Shown: positions 52,025 to 61,234 of the stretch, in pieces
How positions within the stretch are numbered: the stretch's first letter is position 1
How the letters are laid out: each line of letters starts with the position of its first letter
NCBI GenBank assembly: GCA_002395835.1
Contig: DGVD01000012.1
Location: 62,001 to 126,000 of the forward strand
DNA length: 64,000 bases
Direction: 5' to 3'
Origin: Bacteroidales bacterium UBA4293
GTDB lineage: Bacteria; Bacteroidota; Bacteroidia; Bacteroidales; Bacteroidaceae
Position numbers and translations under genes: made by a program
The notes under the pieces: model-generated
Databases searched by the model: none
Seen by the model: the letters and a program-made list of their open reading frames with translations, nothing else
What the model was told of the DNA's origin: nothing

Positions 52025-52372
52025 ATGGCATATAATCCGGATAAAGAGTTAAAGTTGTATTACTCTATAAGTGAAGTGGCGCAGATGTTCAATGTGACAG
52101 AAACTTTATTACGATATTGGGAAAAGGAGTTTAAGAACATTCACCCTAAAAAAGCAAACCGGAATATTCGTCAGTATACTAAAGATGATATTGAGGAGGT
52201 ACGTGCTGTATATCATCTTGTTAAGGAGAAAGGCATGACATTGGAAGGTGCTCGTCGAATCTTGAAAAACAGCAAAGATGGAACTTCTAAGGTCTCTGAA
52301 GTTTCAGACCGTCTTAAGTTGATACGTGCAGATCTTGTTTCTATAAAAAAAGAACTTGATTCTGTTTTATAA
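52025..52372 (+). CDS. MerR-family transcriptional regulator
   Basis: A 115-residue protein with a MerR winged helix at the N terminus (YYSISEVAQMFNVTETLLRYWEKEF) and the usual second segment DDIEEVRAVYHLVKEKGMTLEGARRIL, followed by a short coiled coil (LKLIRADLVSIKKELDSVL). There are no effector-binding Cys, so it is not a metal sensor of the classic type. Its targets are unknown. It ends 7 bases before the convergent rel gene. Confidence 0.9.
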   Translation: MAYNPDKELKLYYSISEVAQMFNVTETLLRYWEKEFKNIHPKKANRNIRQYTKDDIEEVRAVYHLVKEKGMTLEGARRILKNSKDGTSKVSEVSDRLKLIRADLVSIKKELDSVL

Positions 52373-52379
52373 CTCTATA

Positions 52380-54626
52380 TTAGTTCATTCGGCTTACTGA
52401 TTGAAGATTCTTTACATTTTTAAGATTTTTGATAATAGTTTGAACGTCATCGACATCGTGTACATATAATTGAATCTCTCCTTCAAAAATGCCTTCACTT
52501 ACCTCGATGGCTAGTTTACGTATGTTTACATCTAATTTTCGTGAAACTATTTCTGTAACTTCATTTAATAAGCCTATTCTATCTGTTCCCTTTATATTTA
52601 AGCTTACAGGGAAGAATAATTGTTTATGAGTATCCCATTTGGCTGCCAATATGCGAGGACCAAAACTTGCTTTAAGCCTGGATGCCACAGTACATTGGCG
52701 TTTATGAATAACTATGTGGTTGTTTTCATCAATAAAGCCAAGTACGTCATCTCCTGGGATAGGATGGCAACATTCAGCTATGGTATAAGTGCTTTTTAAT
52801 GTCTCTTCATTTAGCTGAATTGTCTTTTTTAGGTCGATTTTTTCAATTGGTTTTTCAGAAGAGTTTGTTTCTATGCTTTTCTTTTTCTTCCTGAAAGGCA
52901 AAAATCTTAACCAGTTTTTTGAGTTCTTACTCTTTTTCCTTATGATATTGGCATCATTTTCTCCTATTTCAATCTCTTCTTTGCCAATACTTTGCAAGAG
53001 TTCTTCCCTACTTTTTAATTGGTGGTATTCTACTAATTTATCTACATCATTAAAATCAAAAACTAGATCATGCTTTTCAAAAAAATGGGTGAGAACCTCT
53101 TCACCAGCTTTCTGTTGCTCTCGCTGTTCTTTGCGGAGAATGGCAAGGATTTTACCCTTAGCTTTAGCAGTAGCTACATAATCTATCCAATTTTGTTGTA
53201 CATGCTGTGAATTTGAAGTCAAAATTTCAATTTGGTCACCACTTTGAAGCTTGTGGCTGATAGGAACCAATTTGTGATTTACTTTTGCACCAATGCAATG
53301 ACTCCCTAAAAAAGTATGAATGGAAAAAGCAAAGTCTAGAACAGTAGAGTTCTGAGGCATGGTTTTCAGTTCCCCTTTTGGGGTAAATACAAATATCTCT
53401 TGAGCATAAAGGTTCAGCTTTATGGTTTCTAGGAAGTCTAAAGCGTTAGGCTGAGGATCGTCTAGAATTTCCTTAATTGTTCGCATCCATTTTTCAAGTT
53501 CGCGTTCACCGTCGTCCTCTATACCTGTTTTTTCTTTATATTTCCAATGGGCAGCAAAACCTTGTTCTGCTATTTCATGCATTCGATTACTACGAATTTG
53601 GACTTCAATCCATTCTCCTTTATGGCTCATCAGGGTTACATGTAGGGCTTGATAACCATTAGCTTTCGGATGATTTAGCCAGTCACGTAGCCGTTCTGGA
53701 TGTGCTTTATAAATATGTGAAAGTTGAACGTAGATATTGAAGCAGTCGGTCAATTCGGTAGATGGATCTTTTGGGGTAAAGATTATTCTAACAGCAAGGA
53801 TGTCATATATTTCTTCAAAAGTTACGTGTTTTGTTTGCATCTTGTTCCAAATGGAATAAGGTGACTTAACACGTTCTTTTATTTCATAATTAAATCCTAA
53901 TTTGTCCAGTCTTTCCCGTATGGGAGCTGTAAATTCGTCAAACACATTATCACGTTCTTCGCGTGTATGCTCTAGTTTGTTCTGAATTTCTTTATATTCT
54001 TCAGGGTGCTCATATTTAAAGCTGAGATCTTCAAGCTCTGTCTTGATTTTGTTTAAACCAAGTCGATGTGCTAATGGAGCATATATATAAAGAGTCTCTC
54101 CTGCAATTTTATATTGCTTGCTAGGAATCATAGACCCTAAAGTACGCATGTTATGAAGACGATCTGCAATTTTTATAAGAATTACACGGATATCTTCACT
54201 CATGGTAAGAAGCAATTTCTTGAAGTTCTCAGCTTGTGCTGAAGCATGAGCCCCAAAAATTCCTCCAGAAATCTTAGTTAAACCATCAACGATCAGAGCT
54301 ATTTTGTCACCAAAGATATTTCGAATATCCTCTACTGTATAATCTGTATCTTCAACCACGTCATGGAGTAAGGCAGAACAAATAGATGTAGACCCAAGTC
54401 CTATTTCTTCACAGGCTATTTGGGCAACAGCAATGGGATGCATAATGTAAGGCTCACCAGAATGACGACGAACTCCTTTGTGAGCTTGTCTGGCAAAGTT
54501 GAATGCTTTGTTAATTAGATCAACTTTTTTTCTGTGGTTTGTGCTTAAATAAGTGTCAATCAGGTGTTGATACGCTTGTTCAACTTCCTGAATCTCATTA
54601 AGCTCCTTTTCTGATTCGTCCCCCAT
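52380..54626 (-). CDS. rel: RelA/SpoT-family (p)ppGpp synthetase/hydrolase
   Basis: Controls the stringent response by making and breaking (p)ppGpp. The 748 residues hold an HD hydrolase domain (HSGEPYIMHPIAVAQI, ALLHDVVEDTDYTVED), a synthetase domain (about 235-345; RVKSPYSIWNKM, YDILAVRIIF, NGYQALHVT), a TGS domain (IFVFTPKGELKTMPQNSTVLDFAF), a His/Cys region (CCHPIPGDDVLGF) and a C-terminal ACT domain. The hydrolase His-Asp residues are kept, which fits a bifunctional enzyme. It is the last gene of parA-parB-DUF5683-mltD-rel, 7 bases after mltD. Confidence 0.96.
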   Translation of the reverse strand: MGDESEKELNEIQEVEQAYQHLIDTYLSTNHRKKVDLINKAFNFARQAHKGVRRHSGEPYIMHPIAVAQIACEEIGLGSTSICSALLHDVVEDTDYTVEDIRNIFGDKIALIVDGLTKISGGIFGAHASAQAENFKKLLLTMSEDIRVILIKIADRLHNMRTLGSMIPSKQYKIAGETLYIYAPLAHRLGLNKIKTELEDLSFKYEHPEEYKEIQNKLEHTREERDNVFDEFTAPIRERLDKLGFNYEIKERVKSPYSIWNKMQTKHVTFEEIYDILAVRIIFTPKDPSTELTDCFNIYVQLSHIYKAHPERLRDWLNHPKANGYQALHVTLMSHKGEWIEVQIRSNRMHEIAEQGFAAHWKYKEKTGIEDDGERELEKWMRTIKEILDDPQPNALDFLETIKLNLYAQEIFVFTPKGELKTMPQNSTVLDFAFSIHTFLGSHCIGAKVNHKLVPISHKLQSGDQIEILTSNSQHVQQNWIDYVATAKAKGKILAILRKEQREQQKAGEEVLTHFFEKHDLVFDFNDVDKLVEYHQLKSREELLQSIGKEEIEIGENDANIIRKKSKNSKNWLRFLPFRKKKKSIETNSSEKPIEKIDLKKTIQLNEETLKSTYTIAECCHPIPGDDVLGFIDENNHIVIHKRQCTVASRLKASFGPRILAAKWDTHKQLFFPVSLNIKGTDRIGLLNEVTEIVSRKLDVNIRKLAIEVSEGIFEGEIQLYVHDVDDVQTIIKNLKNVKNLQSVSRMN

Positions 54627-54633
54627 ATGAAAA

Positions 54634-55932
54634 TTATTTTACTCTAATGGTTTGGCCAGCTCTAATGTTGGTTCCTGAAATACCGTTTAATTGTTGCAAT
54701 TTCTTAACCGTTGTACCATGCCTTCTTGCAATCGTTGAAAGAGATTCTCCTCTTCTTATCTTATGTGTTGAACTACTTCTAGCTGAACTTTTCCTGCTAT
54801 TTCTTCTATTCCTCGTTTGTTCAGTGGACACTTTAGTGTCACTCATAGCAATGGTTCTGCGCTTACTTTGTAATTCATTGAGTCTATGGTTGTAGATTGT
54901 GTCTTGTTTGCTGATGAAGGATGCAATATTTGTTGAAGGCAATCTTAAAGTGCAGGGGCCACTGTTTCCAGGAATTAAGTGTGTTCTATACTGAGGGTTC
55001 AAAGCTTCTAGCTCACTAATGCTGACATTGCAAAGCTCTGAAACTTGTTCCATATACAAATCTTTATTTATTGTGATAGTATCTGTTTGAGATGGAAGTC
55101 TAGATTCCATAGGGCAAATATTATGGTCACAATAATAATTCATAATGTAATTTGCAGCAATGAAGGAAGGAACATAACCTCTTGTTTCTCGAGGAAGATA
55201 ATTGTAGATTTTCCAATAATCCTTTACATCACCAGCTCTGTGAATGGCTTTATTAACATTACCGGGGCCACAATTGTATGCTGCAATTACAAGAGTCCAG
55301 TCGCCAAATATGTTATAAAGGTCTTTAAGGTATCTTGCAGCAGCATATGAAGATTTTATAGGGTCTTTACGGTCGTCTACAAGGCTGTTGACTTGAAGGT
55401 CATATCCTTTACTTGTCGTTATCATAAACTGCCAAAGGCCTACAGCTCCAGCTCTTGAGACAGCATTAGGATTTAAGGCAGATTCAATAATAGGGAGATA
55501 TTTTAGTTCCAGAGGAATCCCACAAGCCTCTAATGCCTCTTCAAAAATAGGAGTGTAAAAATTGGAAGCCGCAAGCATGTATGAAACAGAACGGCGAAGT
55601 TGCCCACTATACATATCTATGAATTTTTGAACAACCTCATTATGAGGCATCTCTATTACATTAGGCAATCTTTGCAGGCGATTAATATATACTTCTGTTG
55701 GAAATACAGGATTTTCATCTTTTGATTGGCATTCTTCGTCCTTGTCTAAATAAGTTTTTGAAAACCATTCAGCCATTAAACTATCAACGTCACTCATCAT
55801 ATTTTCAGGGATGTCGATGACTTCGTTTTGACCAAGGTTCTCGTCATAAACTGTAATTGTATTTTGCGCCTTCATGCTGATACTAAATAGCATCAAACAG
55901 GTTAGGATGAATGATTTTCTTATTAATTTCAT
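54634..55932 (-). CDS. mltD: Membrane-bound lytic murein transglycosylase (MltD-like)
   Basis: A 432-residue secreted enzyme (signal peptide ending MKAQ) that cleaves peptidoglycan glycan strands. The SLT domain (about 118-235) shows LPIIESALNPNAVSRAGAVG with the catalytic Glu, GLWQFM and IAAYNCGPGNVNKAI. A C-terminal LysM domain (RRGESLSTIARRHGTTV ... IRAGQTIRVK) binds the wall, after a Ser/Arg-rich linker; residues near 300 resemble a degenerate first LysM. It lies between DUF5683 (6 bases) and rel (7 bases). Confidence 0.94.
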   Translation of the reverse strand: MKLIRKSFILTCLMLFSISMKAQNTITVYDENLGQNEVIDIPENMMSDVDSLMAEWFSKTYLDKDEECQSKDENPVFPTEVYINRLQRLPNVIEMPHNEVVQKFIDMYSGQLRRSVSYMLAASNFYTPIFEEALEACGIPLELKYLPIIESALNPNAVSRAGAVGLWQFMITTSKGYDLQVNSLVDDRKDPIKSSYAAARYLKDLYNIFGDWTLVIAAYNCGPGNVNKAIHRAGDVKDYWKIYNYLPRETRGYVPSFIAANYIMNYYCDHNICPMESRLPSQTDTITINKDLYMEQVSELCNVSISELEALNPQYRTHLIPGNSGPCTLRLPSTNIASFISKQDTIYNHRLNELQSKRRTIAMSDTKVSTEQTRNRRNSRKSSARSSSTHKIRRGESLSTIARRHGTTVKKLQQLNGISGTNIRAGQTIRVK

Positions 55933-55938
55933 CTTATT

Positions 55939-56628
55939 TTAGAATTTTAAACTACATTGTAGACCGTAGGCCGAATTAGCTTTATTTGACAAATAGTCAT
56001 TAGTGCGTCCCACAGAACTATTAATTACTGTAGGTTCAATACGTAGGCTTAAATCTTCATTTATTTCAAAAGAAGAAAGTTCAGCATCTACATACGCATC
56101 AACAACAGAGAGTAGATAGACTGCTGCAAATGCAAAGATACTCATATCCCTGTATTTTCTATAATAATCTTTTCTTTTCCTCAAAATTTCTTGATAACGG
56201 CTCCTATTTGAGTCCGTTATTGTCACATTATAAGGAAGAAAATCTTCGTAGCTTTTTGTGTTTTCATCAGCATCCATGATGTCCAAATACGCCTGAGAAT
56301 AATCTTTGTACATCATGTTGTTCCATGTTAAAGCATAGGCACAACCTACAAATCCTCCGTAAACCAAAGGAAGTTTCCAGTACTTCCGATTATAGATTTG
56401 GCCTCCCCCTGGAATAACTAAAGCTAGCCATAAAGCCCTTTTAGGATTGGGGACCCATTTCTTAAAAGGTTCGTTTGGTATAGATTGTGTCGGGATGGAA
56501 TCAGATAGAACTATGCGGGTCGTATCAGCATCTAGTCTGTCTTGGGCAGAAATGCACATAGTACTTGCCTGAAATAGCCAGACAAGTACAGTTAATAGTA
56601 CTCGGTATGTTTTATCCCTGTTTCTCAA
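55939..56628 (-). CDS. DUF5683 family membrane protein
   Basis: A 229-residue protein with an N-terminal hydrophobic signal or anchor (LLTVLVWLFQASTMCISAQ), then the DUF5683 core: KKWVPNPKRALWLALVIPGGGQIYNRKYWKLPLVYGG is the hallmark (here in parts KRALWLALVIPGGGQ and YNRKYWKLP), with two or three membrane segments (VYGGFVGCAYALTW; IFAFAAVYLLSVVDAYVDAE). Function unknown. It lies 1 base after the parB stop and 6 bases before mltD, linking it to chromosome segregation and wall turnover by position. Confidence 0.8.
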   Translation of the reverse strand: MRNRDKTYRVLLTVLVWLFQASTMCISAQDRLDADTTRIVLSDSIPTQSIPNEPFKKWVPNPKRALWLALVIPGGGQIYNRKYWKLPLVYGGFVGCAYALTWNNMMYKDYSQAYLDIMDADENTKSYEDFLPYNVTITDSNRSRYQEILRKRKDYYRKYRDMSIFAFAAVYLLSVVDAYVDAELSSFEINEDLSLRIEPTVINSSVGRTNDYLSNKANSAYGLQCSLKF

Positions 56629-56629
56629 A

Positions 56630-57526
56630 TTAATTTCGCTTTATTTGATCTAAAAGTTCAATGACTCTTTCTAATTGTTCTTCATTGTCAAAAGGAAGAA
56701 TTATTTTTCCTTTTCCTTTTGGAGAATATGTCATTTGAACTTTAGTTTTAAATATCTCAGATAGGTGATTCCTTAGTGCGTTATATTCCTCTGGTAACTT
56801 TGCAGACTTTGGTTTAATAAGTGTTTTGCCACTGAGGACTGACTCTCCAGAATTCAGGTTCTTCACTAAGTCTTCTACTTTGCGCACTGGATAACCATTC
56901 TTGATGATCTCTTGAAATAATCTCATCATATCCTTTGGGTTGGAAAGAGATAAAAGAGCCCGAGCGTGGCCCATGTCAATTTCCTTATTTTGTAATGCCA
57001 TCTGGATGGGGGCTGGCAGATGTAGAAGTCTTAAATAATTGGCTATCGTGGCACGTTTTTTCCCCACTCGTATACTCAATTGTTCCTGAGTCATACTATA
57101 CTGCTCTAGAAGATTTTGATAGGCCAAAGCAATCTCAAGAGAGTTTAAATCCTCTCTTTGGATGTTCTCTATCAAGGCCATTTCCATCATGTTTTCATCA
57201 TCAGCTGTTCGGATGTATGCTGGAATCTTTTTTAAACCGGCCAACTGAGATGCACGATAACGACGTTCACCTGCAATAATCTGGTAATTCTCGTCATCTA
57301 ATTTGCGGAGAGTGATAGGCTGGATAATGCCTATTTCTGATATTGAAGCTGCCAATTCTTGTAAGGCTTCAGGTTCAAATTCACGGCGGGGTTGGTTGGG
57401 GTTAACCCTAATTTTTTCTAATTCTATCTCGTGGATAGAAGAAGATCCGCTTGTATGAACCTCTTCAGTAGAGATTAGGGCATCTAAGCCTCTTCCTAAT
57501 GCAGCATATTTTTTGTGTACAGCCAT
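56630..57526 (-). CDS. parB: Chromosome-partitioning protein ParB
   Basis: Binds parS sites and, in known family members, uses CTP to slide along DNA. The 298 residues carry IRVNPNQPRREFEPEALQEL, the CTP-site motif GERRYRASQLAG, the helix-turn-helix around MTQEQLSIRVGKKRATIANYLRLL, and a C-terminal dimer domain (KGKGKIILPFDNEEQLERVIELL). It follows parA by 3 bases. I saw no classic TGTTTCACGTGAAACA parS site in this neighbourhood. Confidence 0.96.
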   Translation of the reverse strand: MAVHKKYAALGRGLDALISTEEVHTSGSSSIHEIELEKIRVNPNQPRREFEPEALQELAASISEIGIIQPITLRKLDDENYQIIAGERRYRASQLAGLKKIPAYIRTADDENMMEMALIENIQREDLNSLEIALAYQNLLEQYSMTQEQLSIRVGKKRATIANYLRLLHLPAPIQMALQNKEIDMGHARALLSLSNPKDMMRLFQEIIKNGYPVRKVEDLVKNLNSGESVLSGKTLIKPKSAKLPEEYNALRNHLSEIFKTKVQMTYSPKGKGKIILPFDNEEQLERVIELLDQIKRN

Positions 57527-57529
57527 ACT

Positions 57530-58303
57530 TTATGCGTTTTTCTTTATGATTTCTTGAGCTAGAGCCATGTAATTTTTAGCTCCTGTAGAGTCAGCATCGT
57601 AGAGAATTGCAGGAAGACCATGACTAGGAGCCTCACTGAGCTTAACATTACGTTGGATAACCGTCTTGAATACCAGTTCTTGGAAATGCCTTTTAACCTC
57701 ATCGTAGATTTGGTTTGCCAGTCTTAATCGTGAGTCATACATGGTCAGTAAGAAACCTTCAATTTCTAGAGAAGGGTTTAATTTTGACTTAATTATTCGG
57801 ATGGTGTTCAATAACTTACTGATGCCTTCCAATGCAAAATACTCACATTGAACGGGGATAATAACAGAATTTGCAGCAGTTAATGCATTTACGGTAATCA
57901 AACCTAATGATGGAGAACAGTCTATTAAAATATAATCATATTCTTTTTCTATTGGTGCAAGGACTTTTTGTAGGACCTTTTCTCTGTTCTCAAGATTCAG
58001 CATTTCAATTTCAGCACCTACTAGATCAATGTGTGATGGAACGATATCCAAACCATCGATGTCTGTGGTATAAATAGCTTCTCTTATATCTGTTTTATCT
58101 GTTTGGTTGATTAAACACTCATAGATTGAACATTCTACTTCTTGTACATTAACTCCCAAGCCTGATGAAGCGTTAGCTTGTGGATCTGCGTCGACCAAAA
58201 GTACTTTCTTTTCAAATGTAGCCAATGACGCAGCCAAGTTCATGGCAGTGGTAGTCTTACCAACACCTCCTTTTTGGTTTGCTAATGCGATGATTCTTCC
58301 CAT
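57530..58303 (-). CDS. parA: Chromosome-partitioning ATPase ParA/Soj
   Basis: A 257-residue deviant Walker A ATPase that positions ParB-DNA complexes. Visible: IALANQKGGVGKTTTAMNLAASLA, LVDADPQANASSGLG, YILIDCSPSLGLITVNAL and VIIPVQCEYFALEGIS. It is the first gene of the five-gene unit. A TATCTTTG box on the minus strand at 58436-58429 lies about 125 bases upstream, with tandem TTATCAA-type repeats between. Confidence 0.96.
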   Translation of the reverse strand: MGRIIALANQKGGVGKTTTAMNLAASLATFEKKVLLVDADPQANASSGLGVNVQEVECSIYECLINQTDKTDIREAIYTTDIDGLDIVPSHIDLVGAEIEMLNLENREKVLQKVLAPIEKEYDYILIDCSPSLGLITVNALTAANSVIIPVQCEYFALEGISKLLNTIRIIKSKLNPSLEIEGFLLTMYDSRLRLANQIYDEVKRHFQELVFKTVIQRNVKLSEAPSHGLPAILYDADSTGAKNYMALAQEIIKKNA

Positions 58304-58391
58304 AATCTCATTCTTTTTGGTTGCAAAGAAACGTCGAAATCAAAAATTAGCCTTATGTTTTCCGATAATTCATCGAATTTTGTTGAAAAAT

Positions 58392-58409
58392 TATTGATAA
58401 TGTTGATAA
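58392..58409 (-). promoter_or_regulatory. Tandem DnaA-box-like 9-mers upstream of parA
   Basis: On the minus strand TTATCAACA (58409-58401) is followed directly by TTATCAATA (58400-58392). They differ from the TTATCCACA DnaA box by one and two bases. Binding by DnaA or another repressor is speculative. Confidence 0.25.
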
Positions 58410-58480
58410 CGGCATTCCTAAATCTCGGCAAAGATACTCATTTTATACTAGAAAAACCGACTTGAATTCATAATTTTACT

Positions 58481-58488
58481 TACTTTTG
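58481..58488 (+). promoter_or_regulatory. Promoter box of surE-lpxB
   Basis: TACTTTTG matches TAnnTTTG and lies 19 bases before the surE ATG; the nearest TTG (58462-58464) is 16 bases upstream, shorter than usual. Confidence 0.4.
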
Positions 58489-58507
58489 CACAACAGATGC
58501 AAAAGAT

Positions 58508-59281
58508 ATGATTAATAAAAAGCCTCTTATTTTTATTTCTAACGATGATGGCTATCAAGCAAATGGTATTAGACAATTGATAGAAATGCTTCGTCCATTA
58601 GGGCAAATCCTGGTTATGGCTCCTGATTCAGCTCGTTCAGGAAGTTCCATGGCTTTGACATCTTCCGTGCCTGTGAAATTTCGGAAAATCTGTGAAGAAA
58701 AAGACTTGGTAGTATTCAGTTGTTCTGGGACTCCAGTGGATTGTACGAAATTAGCTTTTCATGTTTTTTTTCAAGATGAAAAACCAGATTTGGTGGTGGC
58801 TGGAATTAATCATGGTGATAATGCAGCTGTGAATGTGCATTATTCAGGTACAATGGGAGTAACAATAGAAGGTTGTCTAAAAGGTGCTCCATCCATAGCT
58901 TTCTCTTCCCTTAATAAGGCAAAAGATGCTGATTACTCTTCATATACGTCTTTAGTTCAGAAACTAACTGCTTTAGTTCTTGACAAAGGTTTACCAGAAG
59001 GAGTCTGTTTGAATGTGAATTTTCCAATGACTTCTGTTCATAAAGGAGTGAGGATATGTCGTCAGGATAAAGGAAATTGGGTCCAGGAATGGGAAAAGTA
59101 TTTACAAGGCGAAGGTTCTAATTCTTATTTGATTGCAGGAGATTATATATCCAATGAACCTTCTTCTTCAGATACTGATAGGTGGGCTATAGAAAATGGG
59201 TATGTTGCAATTACCCCCACAACTATAGATATGACAGCTTATAATATGATGAATGTTCTAAAAGATTGGTTTAAGGAATGA
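58508..59281 (+). CDS. surE: 5'/3'-nucleotidase SurE
   Basis: A metal-dependent nucleoside monophosphatase. The 257 residues show ISNDDGYQANGIRQL with the metal-binding Asp pair, APDSARSGSSMALT, GTPVDCTKLAFH and GINHGDNAAVNVHYSGTMG, all SurE signatures. Its stop overlaps the lpxB start by 4 bases (ATGA), a pairing that recurs in Bacteroidota. Confidence 0.96.
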   Translation: MINKKPLIFISNDDGYQANGIRQLIEMLRPLGQILVMAPDSARSGSSMALTSSVPVKFRKICEEKDLVVFSCSGTPVDCTKLAFHVFFQDEKPDLVVAGINHGDNAAVNVHYSGTMGVTIEGCLKGAPSIAFSSLNKAKDADYSSYTSLVQKLTALVLDKGLPEGVCLNVNFPMTSVHKGVRICRQDKGNWVQEWEKYLQGEGSNSYLIAGDYISNEPSSSDTDRWAIENGYVAITPTTIDMTAYNMMNVLKDWFKE

Positions 59282-60420
59282 AATACTATTTGATTGTTGG
59301 TGAGGCTTCTGGTGATTTACATGCTTCAAATTTGATGAAATCACTTAAAAAGAGCGATTCTGATGCCGAATTTCGCTTTTTTGGTGGAGACTTGATGAAG
59401 GCTGTTGGAGGTGTTTGTGTAAAGCACTATAAAGAGATGGCATACATGGGCTTTATCCCTGTCTTAATGCATTTACGCACTATCCTAAAAAACATGAAAC
59501 TATGCCAGCAAGATATTATAAGTTGGAATCCAGATGTACTGATCTTGGTTGATTATCCCGGCTTTAATTTGGATATAGCTAAATACATAAAAAAACAGAC
59601 AAAAATTCCTGTTTATTATTATATTTCTCCTAAAATCTGGGCATGGAAAGAGTATCGTATAAAGAATATCAAACGTGATGTAGATGAACTTTTTTCTATT
59701 TTGCCTTTTGAAGTGAATTTTTTTAAGGGACATCATTATCCTATTCATTATGTTGGTAATCCTTCAGTAGATTCGGTAGATGCTTTCAAGAAGGATTATG
59801 TAGAATCTTTTGTAGACTTTACTTCCAAAAATAAGTTAGAAAATAAATCTATCATAGCTTTGTTAGCAGGGAGTCGTAAGCAGGAAATACATGATAACTT
59901 GCCTAAAATGATCGACGCTGTTTCCACAATGAAAGATTGTCAGTTTGTTATAGCAGGTGCACCGTCTATTGAATCAGAATATTATGCTGATTATGTTAAG
60001 GAAGGTGTACATATAGTTTATGGACAAACGTACGAGTTGTTGTCGCATTCCATTGCAGCATTGGTTACCTCAGGTACTGCAACTCTTGAAACGGCTTTAT
60101 TTAAGGTGCCTCAGGTGGTTTGTTATGATATGCCTTTAAGTTGGTTGATGTCCTTTCTAAGACGGTTCTTCCTTAAGGTTAAATATATCTCATTGGTCAA
60201 TCTAATAGCCGACAAAGAGGTGGTAAAAGAATTGGTTGCCAATGATATGAAAGTTGCCAATATAAAAAAAGAACTGGCATCCATTCTTCCTGGAGGAGAT
60301 GGACGCCAGACTATGTTAGATGATTATCAGCATATTATACAGATTCTTGGTGCCCCTGGGGCATCGGAACGGGCTGCTGAAAAAATGATAGAGTGTTTAA
60401 AGAATAGACAAAGTAAATAG
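59278..60420 (+). CDS. lpxB: Lipid-A-disaccharide synthase
   Basis: Joins UDP-diacylglucosamine and lipid X to form the lipid A disaccharide on the inner membrane. The 380-residue GT19 protein shows YLIVGEASGDLHASNLM, FFGGDLMKAVGG, YISPKIWAWKEYRIK, LLAGSRKQEIHDNLP and TSGTATLETALFKVPQVV in order. The 3' end overlaps the convergent cdsA by 24 bases. Confidence 0.97.
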   Translation: MKYYLIVGEASGDLHASNLMKSLKKSDSDAEFRFFGGDLMKAVGGVCVKHYKEMAYMGFIPVLMHLRTILKNMKLCQQDIISWNPDVLILVDYPGFNLDIAKYIKKQTKIPVYYYISPKIWAWKEYRIKNIKRDVDELFSILPFEVNFFKGHHYPIHYVGNPSVDSVDAFKKDYVESFVDFTSKNKLENKSIIALLAGSRKQEIHDNLPKMIDAVSTMKDCQFVIAGAPSIESEYYADYVKEGVHIVYGQTYELLSHSIAALVTSGTATLETALFKVPQVVCYDMPLSWLMSFLRRFFLKVKYISLVNLIADKEVVKELVANDMKVANIKKELASILPGGDGRQTMLDDYQHIIQILGAPGASERAAEKMIECLKNRQSK

Positions 60421-61230
60421 ATAGACCACTGAAGCTGGGATGGCTAGAAGTGAGCTATCCATTCTGTCAAGGATGCCTCCATGACCCGGTAAAATATGGC
60501 CTGAGTCCTTGATTCCTAACTGTCGTTTGAACAGTGATTCTATCAAATCACCCCATGTTCCAAATACTACTACAACAAGTGCAAATCCAGCCCATTCCAG
60601 ATAGTTGGTTTTTACTAGATAACTTATTAACAAACTAATAAGGATGGCTAAGATTCCTCCTCCGATAGAGCCTTCCCAAGATTTTTTAGGTGAGATTCTA
60701 TAGAAAAGTTTGTGCTTGCCAAATAGCATTCCACTACAATAAGCCCCCGTGTCACTAGCCCAAAGGAAGATGAATAGTGAAAGAGGGTAGAGCTTGCTGA
60801 AAGTAACAGCGTTGGTTTCAGGAGAGTACTGAAAAGCCAAAGTGTTCAATAATGCAAAAGGGAGAGCTATATACAATTGTGATAGCATGGAGTGAGCCCA
60901 ATTATTAATGGGGTTCTCATGTTTGAGGTATAGCTCACTTACTAATAGGTAGATTAAGACTATTAGGTAAGGAATGAAGATACTTGCTCCTGTATAGTTG
61001 ATACTATACCCGAAGAATGCAAAGAACAAGTAGGCACCACCTAATGTACAGATGAACCTGTTGATGTGAACATCGTCTCTTTGGTTGATTAATGAACTAA
61101 ATTCCCAAATAGCCAAAGCGGTTATAAAACCAAATATAACAGCAAATAGAATGGGGTTAATTAGGATGGCAGCTAGTATTACTAGAATAAAAACCGCACC
61201 AGTAATTGCCCGGATGACAACATTCTTCAT
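60397..61230 (-). CDS. cdsA: Phosphatidate cytidylyltransferase
   Basis: Makes CDP-diacylglycerol from phosphatidic acid and CTP, feeding pssA-type enzymes. The 277 residues have about eight membrane helices and the CdsA signature near the C terminus: SPKKSWEGSIGGG and later GDLIESLFKRQLGIKDSGHILPGHGGILDRMDS, seen here in parts (KRQLGIKDSGHILPGHGG). It lies 4 bases after ftsH and overlaps the lpxB tail on the other strand. Confidence 0.97.
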   Translation of the reverse strand: MKNVVIRAITGAVFILVILAAILINPILFAVIFGFITALAIWEFSSLINQRDDVHINRFICTLGGAYLFFAFFGYSINYTGASIFIPYLIVLIYLLVSELYLKHENPINNWAHSMLSQLYIALPFALLNTLAFQYSPETNAVTFSKLYPLSLFIFLWASDTGAYCSGMLFGKHKLFYRISPKKSWEGSIGGGILAILISLLISYLVKTNYLEWAGFALVVVVFGTWGDLIESLFKRQLGIKDSGHILPGHGGILDRMDSSLLAIPASVVYLFTLSIL

Positions 61231-61234
61231 AGGT

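Noticed and set aside
58304..58507. Search for a classic parS site near parAB
   Set aside because: No TGTTTCACGTGAAACA-like sequence was seen by eye in this gap; only TTATCAA repeats are present.
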